From: Priapulus caudatus
Lineage: Eukaryota > Priapulida > Priapulimorpha > Priapulimorphida > Priapulidae
Length of the DNA: 21,237 nucleotides
NCBI RefSeq assembly: GCF_000485595.1
Contig: NW_014578773.1
Span: 1-21,237 of the forward strand
Reading direction: 5' to 3'
Shown in pieces: positions 10,920 through 21,237 of the stretch. Within the stretch, counting starts at the first letter, position 1, and every line of letters starts with the position of its first letter. The position numbers were made by a program, and so were the translations under genes. Below the pieces are notes generated by a model. It was not told the origin of the DNA. It did no database searches and saw only the letters and a program-made list of their open reading frames with translations.

Positions 10920-11990
10920 CCCCCCCTACTTTCGGAGGAAAATGGTGGGTTCAAATTTTCTGGGGGATGACCGCTACCCCGGCCTTGTTTCTTGCACCAT
11001 CCGCCTGAAAACCTGCATTGAGCACTGTCGAGCCGTAACAATTGAAGTAACCCCACGCAAAATTTGTTACGCGGTTGCGCCTGTAGAGATACTGCTACAA
11101 AGATTATGATTATGGAATATTTGTAATGCATATCAAAGTTCAAATTTGGTTCTCTGACAGAGGCGTAGATAGCGGGGAGGAGTGGGGTATATCCCCCCCT
11201 TCCGGGCTTTTCATCGCCACCTTCTCAGAAAAAAAATATGGCACGGGAAACAATTTAATATTTTACAGACAATAAATACTGGATATTTATCTACAAATCC
11301 GTCATCGCTATTCATACTCTCCTAACGTATTATTACAGAAATGGAACGTGACATACATCTACTGTAAAATGGCTGTAACTCGTTCCAAGAATGACATTAT
11401 TTTACTGAAACTCAGACGGTTAATTTTAAACGCATTCCCCATATACGAAAATCCCGAAAGTCTTATCACTGCTCACGAAAGTTAAATTCTTGCTTTATTC
11501 AAAATTAGAATAGACCTATTGAGAGTTGGGATATTGAATTTTCACGGGGATTAAATGGGAAAATTCAATTTCATCTCACTTTTTTTGGGGGGATGGGGGT
11601 GCTGAGACCAGAACGGAAGTATATTCCCGATTCTGTATAAGGAGTGAAAATATGCACTTTTTGGTTCAAATCTGGTTGTTTTTCTCATATTTTTTGCAGT
11701 TTTAACGTTCTCAGTAAAATATACGTTTTATCAAAATTTCATGGGCAGATGATTCCAGTGATGTAGTTGTCAACGGGGGAGTATTTTCTGGACCAGCCTA
11801 TATTTAAATAACAAGAGCGATCAACGATTTGCGTGCTAAAACGACCAAGTTTTATTGCATGCCTTATCTGTATCCTGTGTGTGAGTGATGTGTGTGTGTG
11901 GAAGGATTAGATCAGCTACTAGCCGGGTAGTTTGCTTTGTCTGGCTTAATTCTTTTCTAGATTAATTGCATATTAGAACATTTAATATAA
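10920..11990. other. Spacer, likely old interspersed repeat; no gene
   Basis: It has several blocks of C or G runs (10920, 10962, 11196, 11590) and a GGCGTAGATAGCGGGG motif (11162-11177). The latter echoes GCGTAGATGAGCGCGGGGG at 10847-10865. Repeats with GGCGTAG followed by G-runs are common in invertebrate genomes, so I suspect transposon-derived DNA, but no coding domain or clean terminal repeat is visible. Confidence 0.35.
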
Positions 11991-12001
11991 CATTAGAATA
12001 T

Positions 12002-12337
12002 TTAAATAACTACATCTACTATTTGTTTGCTGAGCCTCAACCCTCGTCTGTTGGCCTCTGCCCGCACCCCCCGACCACCCCCTCGACACACCCCAACCGT
12101 ATCAGATAAATTGCCCGTGAGATAAATTGGTGACCCGTCAGTTTCACTGTGCAGGTCTTTTTCGACCAATACCGTCATGCGGGTCACGCGAAACGTCACA
12201 AGTGACATCACATCACAACAAACCAAACATGAACATGTTTCATGAGAGTTTGCTGCCAGCACACACGCATTTCTTACTTAGAACGTAAAGAATTCCAAAA
12301 GTATCGACACAGGCACGCGATAGTTGCGCCATCTCCT
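12002..12337. other. Noncoding spacer with C-rich patch
   Basis: It contains a C-rich run near 12058-12095 and an 86-codon open frame on the minus strand that has no recognisable domain, no splice context and a biased end. I see no supported gene. Confidence 0.4.
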
Positions 12338-12494
12338 GGCTGGAGCGAAATTAAACATATATTTAGGCACAGCAATAGATATCATATATCACATAACTAT
12401 CATATATATATATATATATACATAGTATACATATGATAATTATATGATATCTATATGGCTTTGCCTGAAATACATGTTTAATTCGACCTGAACG
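12338..12494. mobile_element. MITE-like hairpin element
   Basis: An imperfect inverted repeat with arms of about 50 bp surrounds a (TA)n core. Left arm 12338-12387 and right arm 12442-12494 share the perfect 13-mer ATAGATATCATAT/ATATGATATCTAT. Outside this lie near-matching blocks (GCCTAAATATATGTTTAATTTCG against GCCTGAAATACATGTTTAATTCG). It is about 157 bp long with no coding capacity. It looks like a miniature inverted-repeat or foldback element, though the target duplication was not identified. Confidence 0.6.
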
Positions 12495-14555
12495 TTAATG
12501 TAAACGTAATGTTTAATAACGACCTGAAAAACTGTTCACTACGTGCTTTGATTGTTAGAAAATCATAAATCTCTATTTGCTATATAATTTTGGTAATTGT
12601 TTATACAATTTGTTTGAATAATATAATTAAGAGAATTATTTAAACCATCAGCTGCTGCATATAATGTGCATGTGAAACTGGGCAGTATCTATATATCATC
12701 TGCCCATGGAAGTATGCCCTGGTTCCTGGATTATACCACTCTGAAAACAGAGGTTACTCATTTTTGATCTCTCGTAGTTGACACGAGAAATCTTAAACAC
12801 AGGTTTTGAGTAATTTTGCATTGATACTGAACAGTATAATATACGGTACCATATTGGAATAATGAGATTTCCATTTGTAGAATTTTTTGACAGATATTAT
12901 TGGGTGATTATTTTGTTTTTTATAATTATTACATTGCGTTCAGTGTTTGCATTGCTTTAGACGTGCCTTAGTAGTTGTGCTACTAAGCTAATAGACTTAC
13001 TATTACTAAGTGGGTTTGTCCTCCTTTCGCTGATGTTAGCTGGTAAACTCAGGAGATACATCGCATTATACTGTAGTGCTGAGACAAGTCAGAGTCAGCA
13101 ATTATAAACCAATTTATCAAACTTATATGTTTTAGTGGAGTAGAGCGTGTCAGCCAGTGTGGCCATATAATCAGGATCGCTTATAAAATATGCGAAGGTG
13201 ACACATTAATGCAACGCTTTGCCAATTCATTAAGCTCCTGATCAATATGGCAGCTAAATATATTGTTTAAATGTATCTTAAATGATCTGCATGTACTTGT
13301 ACTTTGCCTTTGTGTGATGACGTGATTTTTTTATACAACTGGTTAGACTGTCGGCTTCCCACCTAAGTGAAAGTATTCTGACGGGAATCTGCTATAGTTT
13401 AAGAATAGATTGATCCAAGGGTATAAAGAAGTTCTTTCTTTATACGCTCTTGATCTGATGTTATCCTAAAGACTTTGGAAAGCCTTTAGAGTTTTCTCTG
13501 TGGTTTGATTAGTAATCAAAATGTTAGGAACAGTGCAATTTTAGTAAATGTGTTGGAAAGAATATCGCTTTATCTCGGTTCCAGTTAGATCATTCAATTT
13601 GGATATTTTACTTTGCAACGGATGTTAGCTGTACTGGCAGTCCTGGTTGTCTACAGAAAAAGTCGTCATTAGTTACAAATAATTAGTAATACGATAGTCT
13701 AGAAACCGTGACAACTTTACGAAATTACGTTCAGGCAATATATGTATTAACGCTGCAGCTCTCTTTGGAAGCATTCGGCCTTATACTGGTGCAGTGATTT
13801 TCTATGATCCTCGTATATCGTCTAAGTTCCTAATTCTGTACTGAATCTGTTAGCAACCCGTGAGCGTTAGATTCCAATGCAACTTTGCCCGAGCACTACT
13901 TCGAGATAATGATAATAATATAAAATAGAAAAATAATATAATTATAAGTAGTATTCAGTCATTTTGCTTCCCTACGCATTGTAGTATATTTACGTGAAAA
14001 AAGTGTGGTGCAGTTTTGTTAAACAGTATTATATTATGTATGTGTATATAAATATAACTGTTGTAGTGTGTAGCAGGTGAAGGCAATGGCGTCAAACGTT
14101 TTCTTTTCTTTGAGCATGCCAGCACCCTGTAAGCACGAGTAAATACTTCCTTTATTGCAAGTGTCTCTTAGCTTAATAGCAGGAACTTCTCATACGTCGA
14201 GTACCTTCTCAGGTACGCGGCTAGATTTTAATCCGTTCACGTCTTCCAGTGTGATTCCAAAATAATATGGCGATGTAATGAAAAATAGCTCGCTACAGTC
14301 AGTATTTGTGTATGGTATTAACAACTATTGGACTTTATTATTTTGATTTCATATTAAAGAACCTATTTTTAATCAAAATCCATATACGGCTAAACGCTTG
14401 TTTTTGTGTGTGTGCTTTTTCATTATCTTCCTAGGCTATCTCATTTAAATTAAAGTATAATATTGCAAAGTAACAACAAGCAATTTAGGTCTGAAAGGTC
14501 GTTCACGTATGACATATACATATACACATGACATGCGCAGTACTGTGGAACCAAT
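12495..14555. other. AT-rich spacer, no gene seen
   Basis: About 2 kb of AT-rich unique DNA with no open frame showing a domain. It has small hairpins: 12967-12987 (CTTAGTAG/CTACTAAG), 13421-13445 (GTATAAAGAA/TTCTTTATAC with matching flanks) and 13504-13520 (TTTGATTAGTAATCAAA). If copy 1 continues past exon 4, this could be intron or 3' flank. I found no Trp-x-x-Trp FReD C-terminal exon on the minus strand. Confidence 0.45.
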
Positions 14556-14560
14556 CAACG

Positions 14561-14613
14561 AATATAGATTATGCTCATTGAATATCGATTATGCTCATTG
14601 AATATCGATTATG
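14561..14613. repeat. 20-bp tandem repeat, about 2.6 units
   Basis: AATATCGATTATGCTCATTG at 14581-14600, with one mismatch at 14561-14580 and a partial third unit from 14601. Confidence 0.95.
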
Positions 14614-14619
14614 ATATTC

Positions 14620-15030
14620 TAGCCAGATATCTTTTGTCTGCGCCTATAATCATGGCAACAGGCCGACGTCGTTAGTCAACCTTTGCCTACCGCATGATTC
14701 TGTAAATTAATAGTCTCGTTCGTAATTATTGATATGTTGTGGTAACAATAACGGTAACTTACAGTACACAGACTACGGTATAAAACAGAACTAAGAACTG
14801 ACGGTAAACACATCCATAGAACTAGCATCCGCCTAAATAATTCGGAATAATTCGTGTGCTTAGCGTTTATAATAAGCGAGTGAATTAGTCGATCCTTCGA
14901 AGTTTCATGCTCGTTGTCATCATGAGTGTGTGTGGACCTCTCCATGGTACCACGGAGCCCTGTGAACGAGCAAATGACAAATAGTGTGTTTGAACGCGCC
15001 TAGCAATTCACAACATGACGTTCACAGCAT
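14620..15030. other. Spacer with no supported gene
   Basis: The 89-codon minus-strand frame here has no recognised domain and no homologue elsewhere in the window. Nothing else is visible before the CA array. Confidence 0.4.
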
Positions 15031-15044
15031 GAATGCTCACGCGC

Positions 15045-15087
15045 ACGCACGCAGACACACAAATGCAAACACGCACACACATACATA

Positions 15088-15140
<53 letters not shown>

Positions 15141-15198
15141 CACAAACACGCCGGCGCGCACACATACGCACGCAGACGCACACACGCACGCCACACGC

Positions 15199-15285
<87 letters not shown>

Positions 15286-15300
15286 GAGAGAGAGAGAGAC
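15045..15300 (+). repeat. CA microsatellite pair with GA tail
   Basis: Pure (CA)n runs at about 15090-15138 and 15207-15278 are separated by a CGCACACA-type variant stretch and followed by (GA)n at 15285-15299. Poly-His/Thr and poly-Cys/Val frames across it are artefacts. Confidence 0.97.
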
Positions 15301-15392
15301 GCAATTTCATACCACAACATATGGTATGATGCAAACAAATGGCGAGCCGCAATAGTTAGCTGGTCATGACCGCTGATCCCCTCAGTGAAACC

Positions 15393-15436
15393 CTTCTCTC
15401 AGCCGCCCGGTGGTCGCGACCCCAATATGAGAGAAG
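15393..15436. repeat. 9-bp perfect hairpin with GGTCGCGACC in its loop
   Basis: Arms CTTCTCTCA (15393-15401) and TGAGAGAAG (15428-15436) enclose a loop that contains the self-complementary GGTCGCGACC. Another 10-bp palindrome, GGTCATGACC, lies just outside at 15362-15371. Confidence 0.8.
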
Positions 15437-15449
15437 ACACCTAGAGTAG

Positions 15450-15492
15450 CATAGATATAGAATAGAAGATATTTCTGTATTCTATATCTATG
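15450..15492. repeat. 15-bp perfect hairpin near FReD exon 4
   Basis: Arms CATAGATATAGAATA (15450-15464) and TATTCTATATCTATG (15478-15492) with a 13-base loop. A flanking CTAGA/TCTAG adds possible pairing. It sits about 90 bp past the exon 4 donor on the minus strand, so it would be transcribed with the gene. Confidence 0.85.
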
Positions 15493-15582
15493 TGTCTAGT
15501 TATCATCTAGCATAAGCGTCTGTGCATCCGCAACAGGCAGTAAAAGCGAGCGCATCTGCGTCTCCTATACGTGGTTCTTCAC

Positions 15583-15746
15583 CTGACCGGGGTTGCTGTT
15601 GTCGTACTCGCCGTTCAGATTAGCAAAGTAACAGCCTTTGTACCACCAAGCTCCGAGGTACTTCTGCGCGCAGTGCGTCGAATGTTCGTCGTTATCCTGA
15701 TCTCTTGTGCTGAATTTCTGCCCGCTGTGATATGACATCGCATCGT
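15583..15746 (-). CDS. FReD exon 4 of copy 1: calcium site and Cys-Ala recognition region
   Basis: A 164-bp exon with acceptor GTATAG and donor CAG|GTGAAG. It completes the split codon from exon 3 and then reads 54 codons, ending phase 0. It begins DAMSYHSGQKFSTRDQDND, where the D-x-D-N-D series is the family calcium site. The core follows: HCAQKYLGAWWYKGCYFANLNG. It holds the second FReD disulphide (the two Cys 13 residues apart) and the aromatic pocket that binds acetylated ligands in ficolins and tachylectin-5A. It ends EYDNSNPGQ. Reading through the donor gives only five more codons before a stop. A terminal exon with the usual Trp-x-x-Trp and C-terminal strand is expected further left but was not found, so the domain is about 40 residues short as seen. 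Confidence 0.93.
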
Positions 15747-18700
15747 CTATACGGAGACGAGGAACGCATAACATTTACGAATATTCACTGATCAACGTAC
15801 TGATCAACGTACTGATCAACGTAAAATCAACGGCTTAGCATATAGTGTGGCTTGTTACCGATGAACAGTGCGCATGCGCATGCATGGTCGCGAACGTAGA
15901 AATCTATCAGCGACAGTCTATCTAGTATATTATTTCTATTGTGGTGACGAGAAATGATTGTGAAAGGGTCGTGAAAGGGGATGTGAATCGTGAATCATTG
16001 TGAAAGGGGTCGTGAATCGTGAATGAATCGTCCTCTCGGGAGGAACGGAAAAGGAATCCTGCGAGAGTGGGAAGGGGTGCGTGCAGAGCTCGCTCGGATT
16101 TTACAGGTTCCGCATGAATCTACGCTCAGCAGTTATTCTGGGGACGCGTGCGCCGGTATACGCTGGAAACTCAACTCTGCATGATTACTCCGCAAATAAT
16201 AGTGGGTGATATATAGTAACTGGTTTGTTACACCAGAGCGTATGTGTAATATAATTTAGGATTAGATAGCATTTCTGGATTAAGTGGTTCACATATGCCA
16301 CACTTCTGTATAGATTCCTATACATAAAATATCGCCTATAATTATTCAATACGTAGCAGGCAAATTGAGTTGTGTTGGATGTTTTTTTTGCTTAGAGAGC
16401 CTTACTTGCGTTTCCACGGTAGGAGCCTAGTGTAAGCCTGTATTTGCTGGCTTCGGTGTCCACGTGAAACTTGTCGTAAACGGCAAACCTCTTGTTTCCG
16501 TCCTGGTCCTCGACATCCACGCGCAGTTCAGATGGCGCCATTGTCGTGAGAAGATGTATGTTGTCGAGCCCTGTACAAATTGCACTTACTACTCAGAGAT
16601 TTTATGCACAACTATAGTATAGCAGTCAATATGCGTATGTGTGTTAGCCACGGACATATTTCATGTGGGGAATGTGATAGGGAATGCATATATACGAGAG
16701 GCGTACATGGAGATAGATCTCGGTCGAGACAGCCTGTAACTGCAATGTAAAATCGGTTCTTCATTCCTTCGAGATGTAATGTCGAGTAGACGGATTATGG
16801 CCTCATCTATGCGTGGGAGTTTAACCATAGACCTACAATATTGTTAGTCTATGGTATACCTTAAGTTATTTATATACACGATAAAAAAAACTTCGGGTTT
16901 CTCGAACGTAGCCCTAATAAAACCTGGTTAATTGGGACCAAATTGAAACTAGGGCTTTTAAAATCTGGTTAATTGATACCACATTTTTTCGCGCAGCTAT
17001 TAGGTCAACTGGCGCTAGAAATCGCGCATGCCGTGCTGGATCCCAGCTTCCCCCAATATACGAAGCATTGATCAGCATCTTTATGGGTAATTCTGCCAGC
17101 TGTCGGTGCATAAGCTATGGCTATGATCCTACCTAGCCAAAACTCTCCATCCAGATTGCCAAATCCTTCCTTGTAGGACGCCCAGACGCGATAAAAGTTG
17201 ACCGATCCGTTAAAACGATGCTGGAACACCTGTTTGTGCGGAAATATACAGGTTACGTGTATATACTCATCTTCTAGTATACATTGAATGTACGGAGGGA
17301 TTCCAATGTGAAATGTCTCTGATATTTACAGGTTACGTGTATATATACTCATCTTCTAGTATACATAGAATGTACGGAGGGATTCCAATGTTAAATGCCT
17401 CTGATATTTACAGGTTACGTGTATATATACTCATCTTCTAGTATACATAGAATGTACGGAGGGATTCCAATGTTAAATGCCTCTGATATTCATAGTTTCT
17501 AAGCATAGTTCTGGCAGTCATACGCCGCCTAGCGGACAAGCATAACCTTATTCGTGATGTATGTACACGTTTTTCACACAGGATTGTAAATCGCACTTGT
17601 TTCCCGTTGGATTGTACACTGGCATTGACTATAAGGCTCGCTATAGGCACATCTGCACCAGTGATAGCGCGAACAATATAGTCTCTTTCTCTGCTAAATC
17701 GGCGCGCTGGTGTGGTGCCGCGCTGGGTTTCTTTATAGTTTACAGGCTTACATCGGCGAACGCAGACATTTGTACGTGCATCATAGTTAAATGTCTCAGG
17801 AGTGAATATAATAATAGAATCTATTATTTCATAGTCTCTAATCTTAATTATTCATTTCTGATGTCATGTATAGTGGTGCGCACGCGTACAGTGATGTAGA
17901 TACTCACGTCCAGCCTCCTGCTCGGTGTCCATGTCGCAGTAGACGTCTAACAGCATCGCTGCTGTCGGCATCACCGCGTAGAACGCCGCTACGTCGCTCA
18001 CGCGCGTATGTACAGCTCGTACAATCCCGCACTGGCGGTAACGTCGTCGGCGGCTGCGTCGTCGTCGGCTGCGTCGTCCGTCGGACTGCTTGCGTCGTCG
18101 TCGGCTGGCTTGCGTGCGCTCGTCGTGGCTGCTCGTCGTGTCCTTGCGTGTCGTCGCGCTGCTGCGGTCGTCGCTCGGCTGCTGCTTCGTCGGCTGCTGC
18201 GGTCGTTCGTCGGCTGCTGCGGTCGTCGCCTGCTTGCGTCTCGGTCGGCTCGCTCGCTGCGCTGCCGCGGCGGTTGCATGCTAGGTTTACAATATATATA
18301 CTATATTACTATAATTATATATATTTATATATATATATATAGATTATATATTAATTATAGTATAATTATCATATATACTATATATAAATTTATATAATAT
18401 CTATTATATAGTATATCTATATTATGATATATATAATACTATACATAGATACTACATAAGCAATACATACAATGATAATAGCATACATACATAACATAGC
18501 ATACATACATAATACAGCATACATGATACATACTACATACATACATACATGCATCAGTACATCATACATATCAAACATACTACATCTACATACATAATTA
18601 CATACCATACTACATACATCATTTAGCACATACATCTAGCATACATACATACATACATACATACATACAATACATACATAAGTACATACATACATACATC

Positions 18701-21237
18701 TACATAATAACAACACACAACGAACGCCGCACGCCCGCACGCACGCACCGTGCACGCACGCACACACACAACATGAAATATCGATTATATAATATATATA
18801 TACTATTATATATATATATATATACTATATATGATATATTACATATATAGGGCGGAGCTACTGCTCTGTGTGTATGATTTATAGAATATCGCCATTCAGG
18901 TTTAATTTTGGTTCGATTGAATTATCGCTAGCTGCTGCACCACAACAACTGAGGTTTAGCATGGGAGGAACGCGGGTGTGCAGTTAGCCAATAACGCGTC
19001 CATTGTAAATGATCTAAATATAACATGTATGTAAAGAATATCAAGGTGTAAAACTGATATTTAACGGTGTAGCCGTTAATAGCATGGGTATAATTGGCGC
19101 TTAGTGTGCGCCAAATGGTATGTCTTTCTAAACAAGGTCAGATCTCGTTTCTGGGAGAGCGTCATTCATTCAGTGTTTCGGCACACTGCACTAATCTGCT
19201 ATGTAGATAGTGTGTTAGCGAAAGAGGGAACAAGAGTCGTGAAGGCCAAGGACACGCACAAAAGGCTTTACAATTGATCGTTGATAATGATAAATAGGAA
19301 AGCTTTGAAACAAAATCACTAATTTTAAAACTTGTGCTTTCAGTGCAATGGTATGAGCACCTTTTTTACCAGACATATTTCGTACATTAAAAGTTAAGAC
19401 GCTAGAGGAGGAACCAGGGCCAGAGCTATCTAAGAACTTATTTCCGCCGATACCCACACTATACCTTTTGGCTCTAGTGATTGCAGAGTGCGCCCCCACT
19501 CGCCCCAGATTTGCTTCTGCGATTTCTTGCGACGTCTGTAGTTAGCGGAAGGTGGCGCCTATTTCGTGCGTTGCTTACCGACTGTTTGCCGGTCATTCCT
19601 GGGTATTACGTCAGCAATTACGGCACTTGACAATGGTCAAAAGAACGCGTATGTCATAATAAGCGAGGAACGTGGAGAATCTCGCTTAGTTAGAAAGATG
19701 TAGTACGGCATGCGGCTCCAGACTAATGTAAACGAGTAATTAGCAGTGGTTCCGCGCTTAACTGGGCAGATGAACAATAATATGTATAATATTATTATTA
19801 TGATTGTTATGTATAATTATTATTATATCTGGCTCTGTGCACATGGTCATGGCTGGTGACAGCGGTCCATTGCTGATATTTAGCTCATGAACTGTGAATT
19901 TGCGTCATGATACTGTGATCTGCGTCATGACTGTGATCTGCGTCATGACTGTGGATCAAGCGTCATGGCTGTGCATCTGGCGTCATGACTGTGATCTGGC
20001 ATCATGGCTTGATTGATCTGACTCTGACTGCATCTCAGCATGACTGTGATCACGCAGTCATGGCACTGTGCCTCCTGCGCTCACTGCGTGACCAGACGCA
20101 TTGGCTCGTATTCAGAGTCATCGACTGGTGATCGGTCATTCATGACTGTGATCGCGTTCATGGCCTGTGATCTGCGTCATGACTGTGATCTGCGTCATGA
20201 CAGTGCTCTGCGTCAATGATATTACGTCGCGGTCTGCAGCCGATACATCATCATTCCATTGTGTGTGTGCGTTGTGTGGTGTGTGTTGTGTGTGCGTGCG
20301 TGCGTGGTGCGTGCCGTGTGTGTGTGTGTGTGTGTCGTAGTGCGTGGTGCTGTGCGGGCGTGCGTGCGTGCGTGCGTCCGGCGTGCGTGCGTGCGTGCGT
20401 GTGTGTTGTCACTGTGCTGTCGGTGGCGCGGGCGTGCGTGGCGTGCGTGCTGTGCGTGCCGTAGCGTGCGTTGGCGTGCGTGCCATGCGTGGTGCGTCGT
20501 GGGCGACGCGCGTGTGTATGTCTTGAATTTATCAGACTGTGTAACTTGACATGCTAAATACTGATGCAGAGCCGCTAGTTGCTATAACGGCGAATCGCAA
20601 TCGACTCCATTGCGCCTAAGCGTTCGGATTACATATTTCAATTCTGACCTGATCAACAACTCGACTCGCCACGCAAGGCTCACTCGTGTAGACATCTCAC
20701 AACCCCACCCCGGCCGATGGGGCCTCCGCCTCGTCGTATTCGGGCCGGGGTTGCTGTATGTGGTAGTGGTAGTGGTAGTGGAGTGTAGTGGTAGTGGTAG
20801 TTGTAAGTGATAGTGGTAAACTGTGCGACTTGGACTCATGCAACAGGCGAAGAGAAGCTTCAGAAGTGCGCGAGCCATGAATAGCAGATTACCAGAATTG
20901 CGGCGCGTCTCTCTTGGTTCGTCTACGTTTCTATTGATGTCTTATAATGGCGATGTATAAGTATGATCTTCTATCCCCGGATGTACTGTAAACTGCATTG
21001 CCACGCCTTTTAGAAATATACGACGGAATCCTCCGGCCAGTTATGTATCCGCTTACGTGCCTGGAATGCCCGTGCATGGTGATGTGTTTAGCTCCAGTGG
21101 CCTCAGGATTGCCCCGGTATTTCTCCAGGCAATTCTATACTTTAAAGTTTAAAGTGTGGAGCGTAGATAGGACGAGGGATGGGGGGATGCGATCCCAACT
21201 CTCTGACGTGGGGGGATGGGTGTATCAATCATTCCCC

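Overview
This is animal genomic DNA, most likely from an invertebrate and probably a marine one. The evidence is short protein-coding exons bounded by GT/AG splice sites, abundant microsatellites (GT/CA, TA, CATA, GTGC, CT), minisatellites, hairpin repeats, and no prokaryote-like packed genes. The species cannot be fixed from the sequence. The one gene family I can support is a fibrinogen-related-domain protein (FReD; the ficolin, tachylectin-5 and FREP fold), encoded on the minus strand in at least two tandem copies.

The clean centre of the window (about 8.5-17.9 kb) is almost exactly one period of a roughly 9.17 kb tandem repeat: the FReD N-terminal exon lies at 8733-8948 and again from 17908 rightwards. 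Read on the minus strand, the family has a coiled-coil exon with a CxxC, then an exon with a Thr/Gln/Pro linker and the first third of the FReD, then three further FReD exons (97, 165 and 164 bp). The phases join without error (0, 0, 1, 1, 0). The last FReD exon (Trp-x-x-Trp and the C-terminus) was not found.

Copy 1 (about 15.58-21.2 kb) has intact FReD exons 2-4, but its FReD-N exon is frameshifted and interrupted by about 1.1 kb of repeat DNA, and its coiled-coil exon is broken. Copy 2 (about 1.6-10.9 kb) has intact coiled-coil and FReD-N exons, but its downstream exons are disrupted by many insertions. So neither copy is complete as written, and the intact parts are complementary. A third, inverted partial copy of the 5' region fills about 1-1400.

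Around these copies are: an inserted-looking stretch in copy 2 (polypyrimidine 6.55-7.1 kb, alternating purine/pyrimidine GTGC/GTAC array 7.33-8.29 kb, TTAACTCGAG palindromes 8.3-8.5 kb with an inverted partner at 3.85-3.93 kb); a gene-free spacer at 10.9-15.5 kb with a MITE-like hairpin (12.34-12.49 kb), two hairpins beside exon 4 and a long CA array; and AT/CATA/CGTCGG arrays at 18.05-18.85 kb. The noisy flanks around a clean centre make assembly or read error a serious alternative to real pseudogenisation. If the locus is real, it is a tandem family of secreted, lectin-like, probably oligomeric recognition proteins whose linker is encoded by an expandable coding minisatellite.
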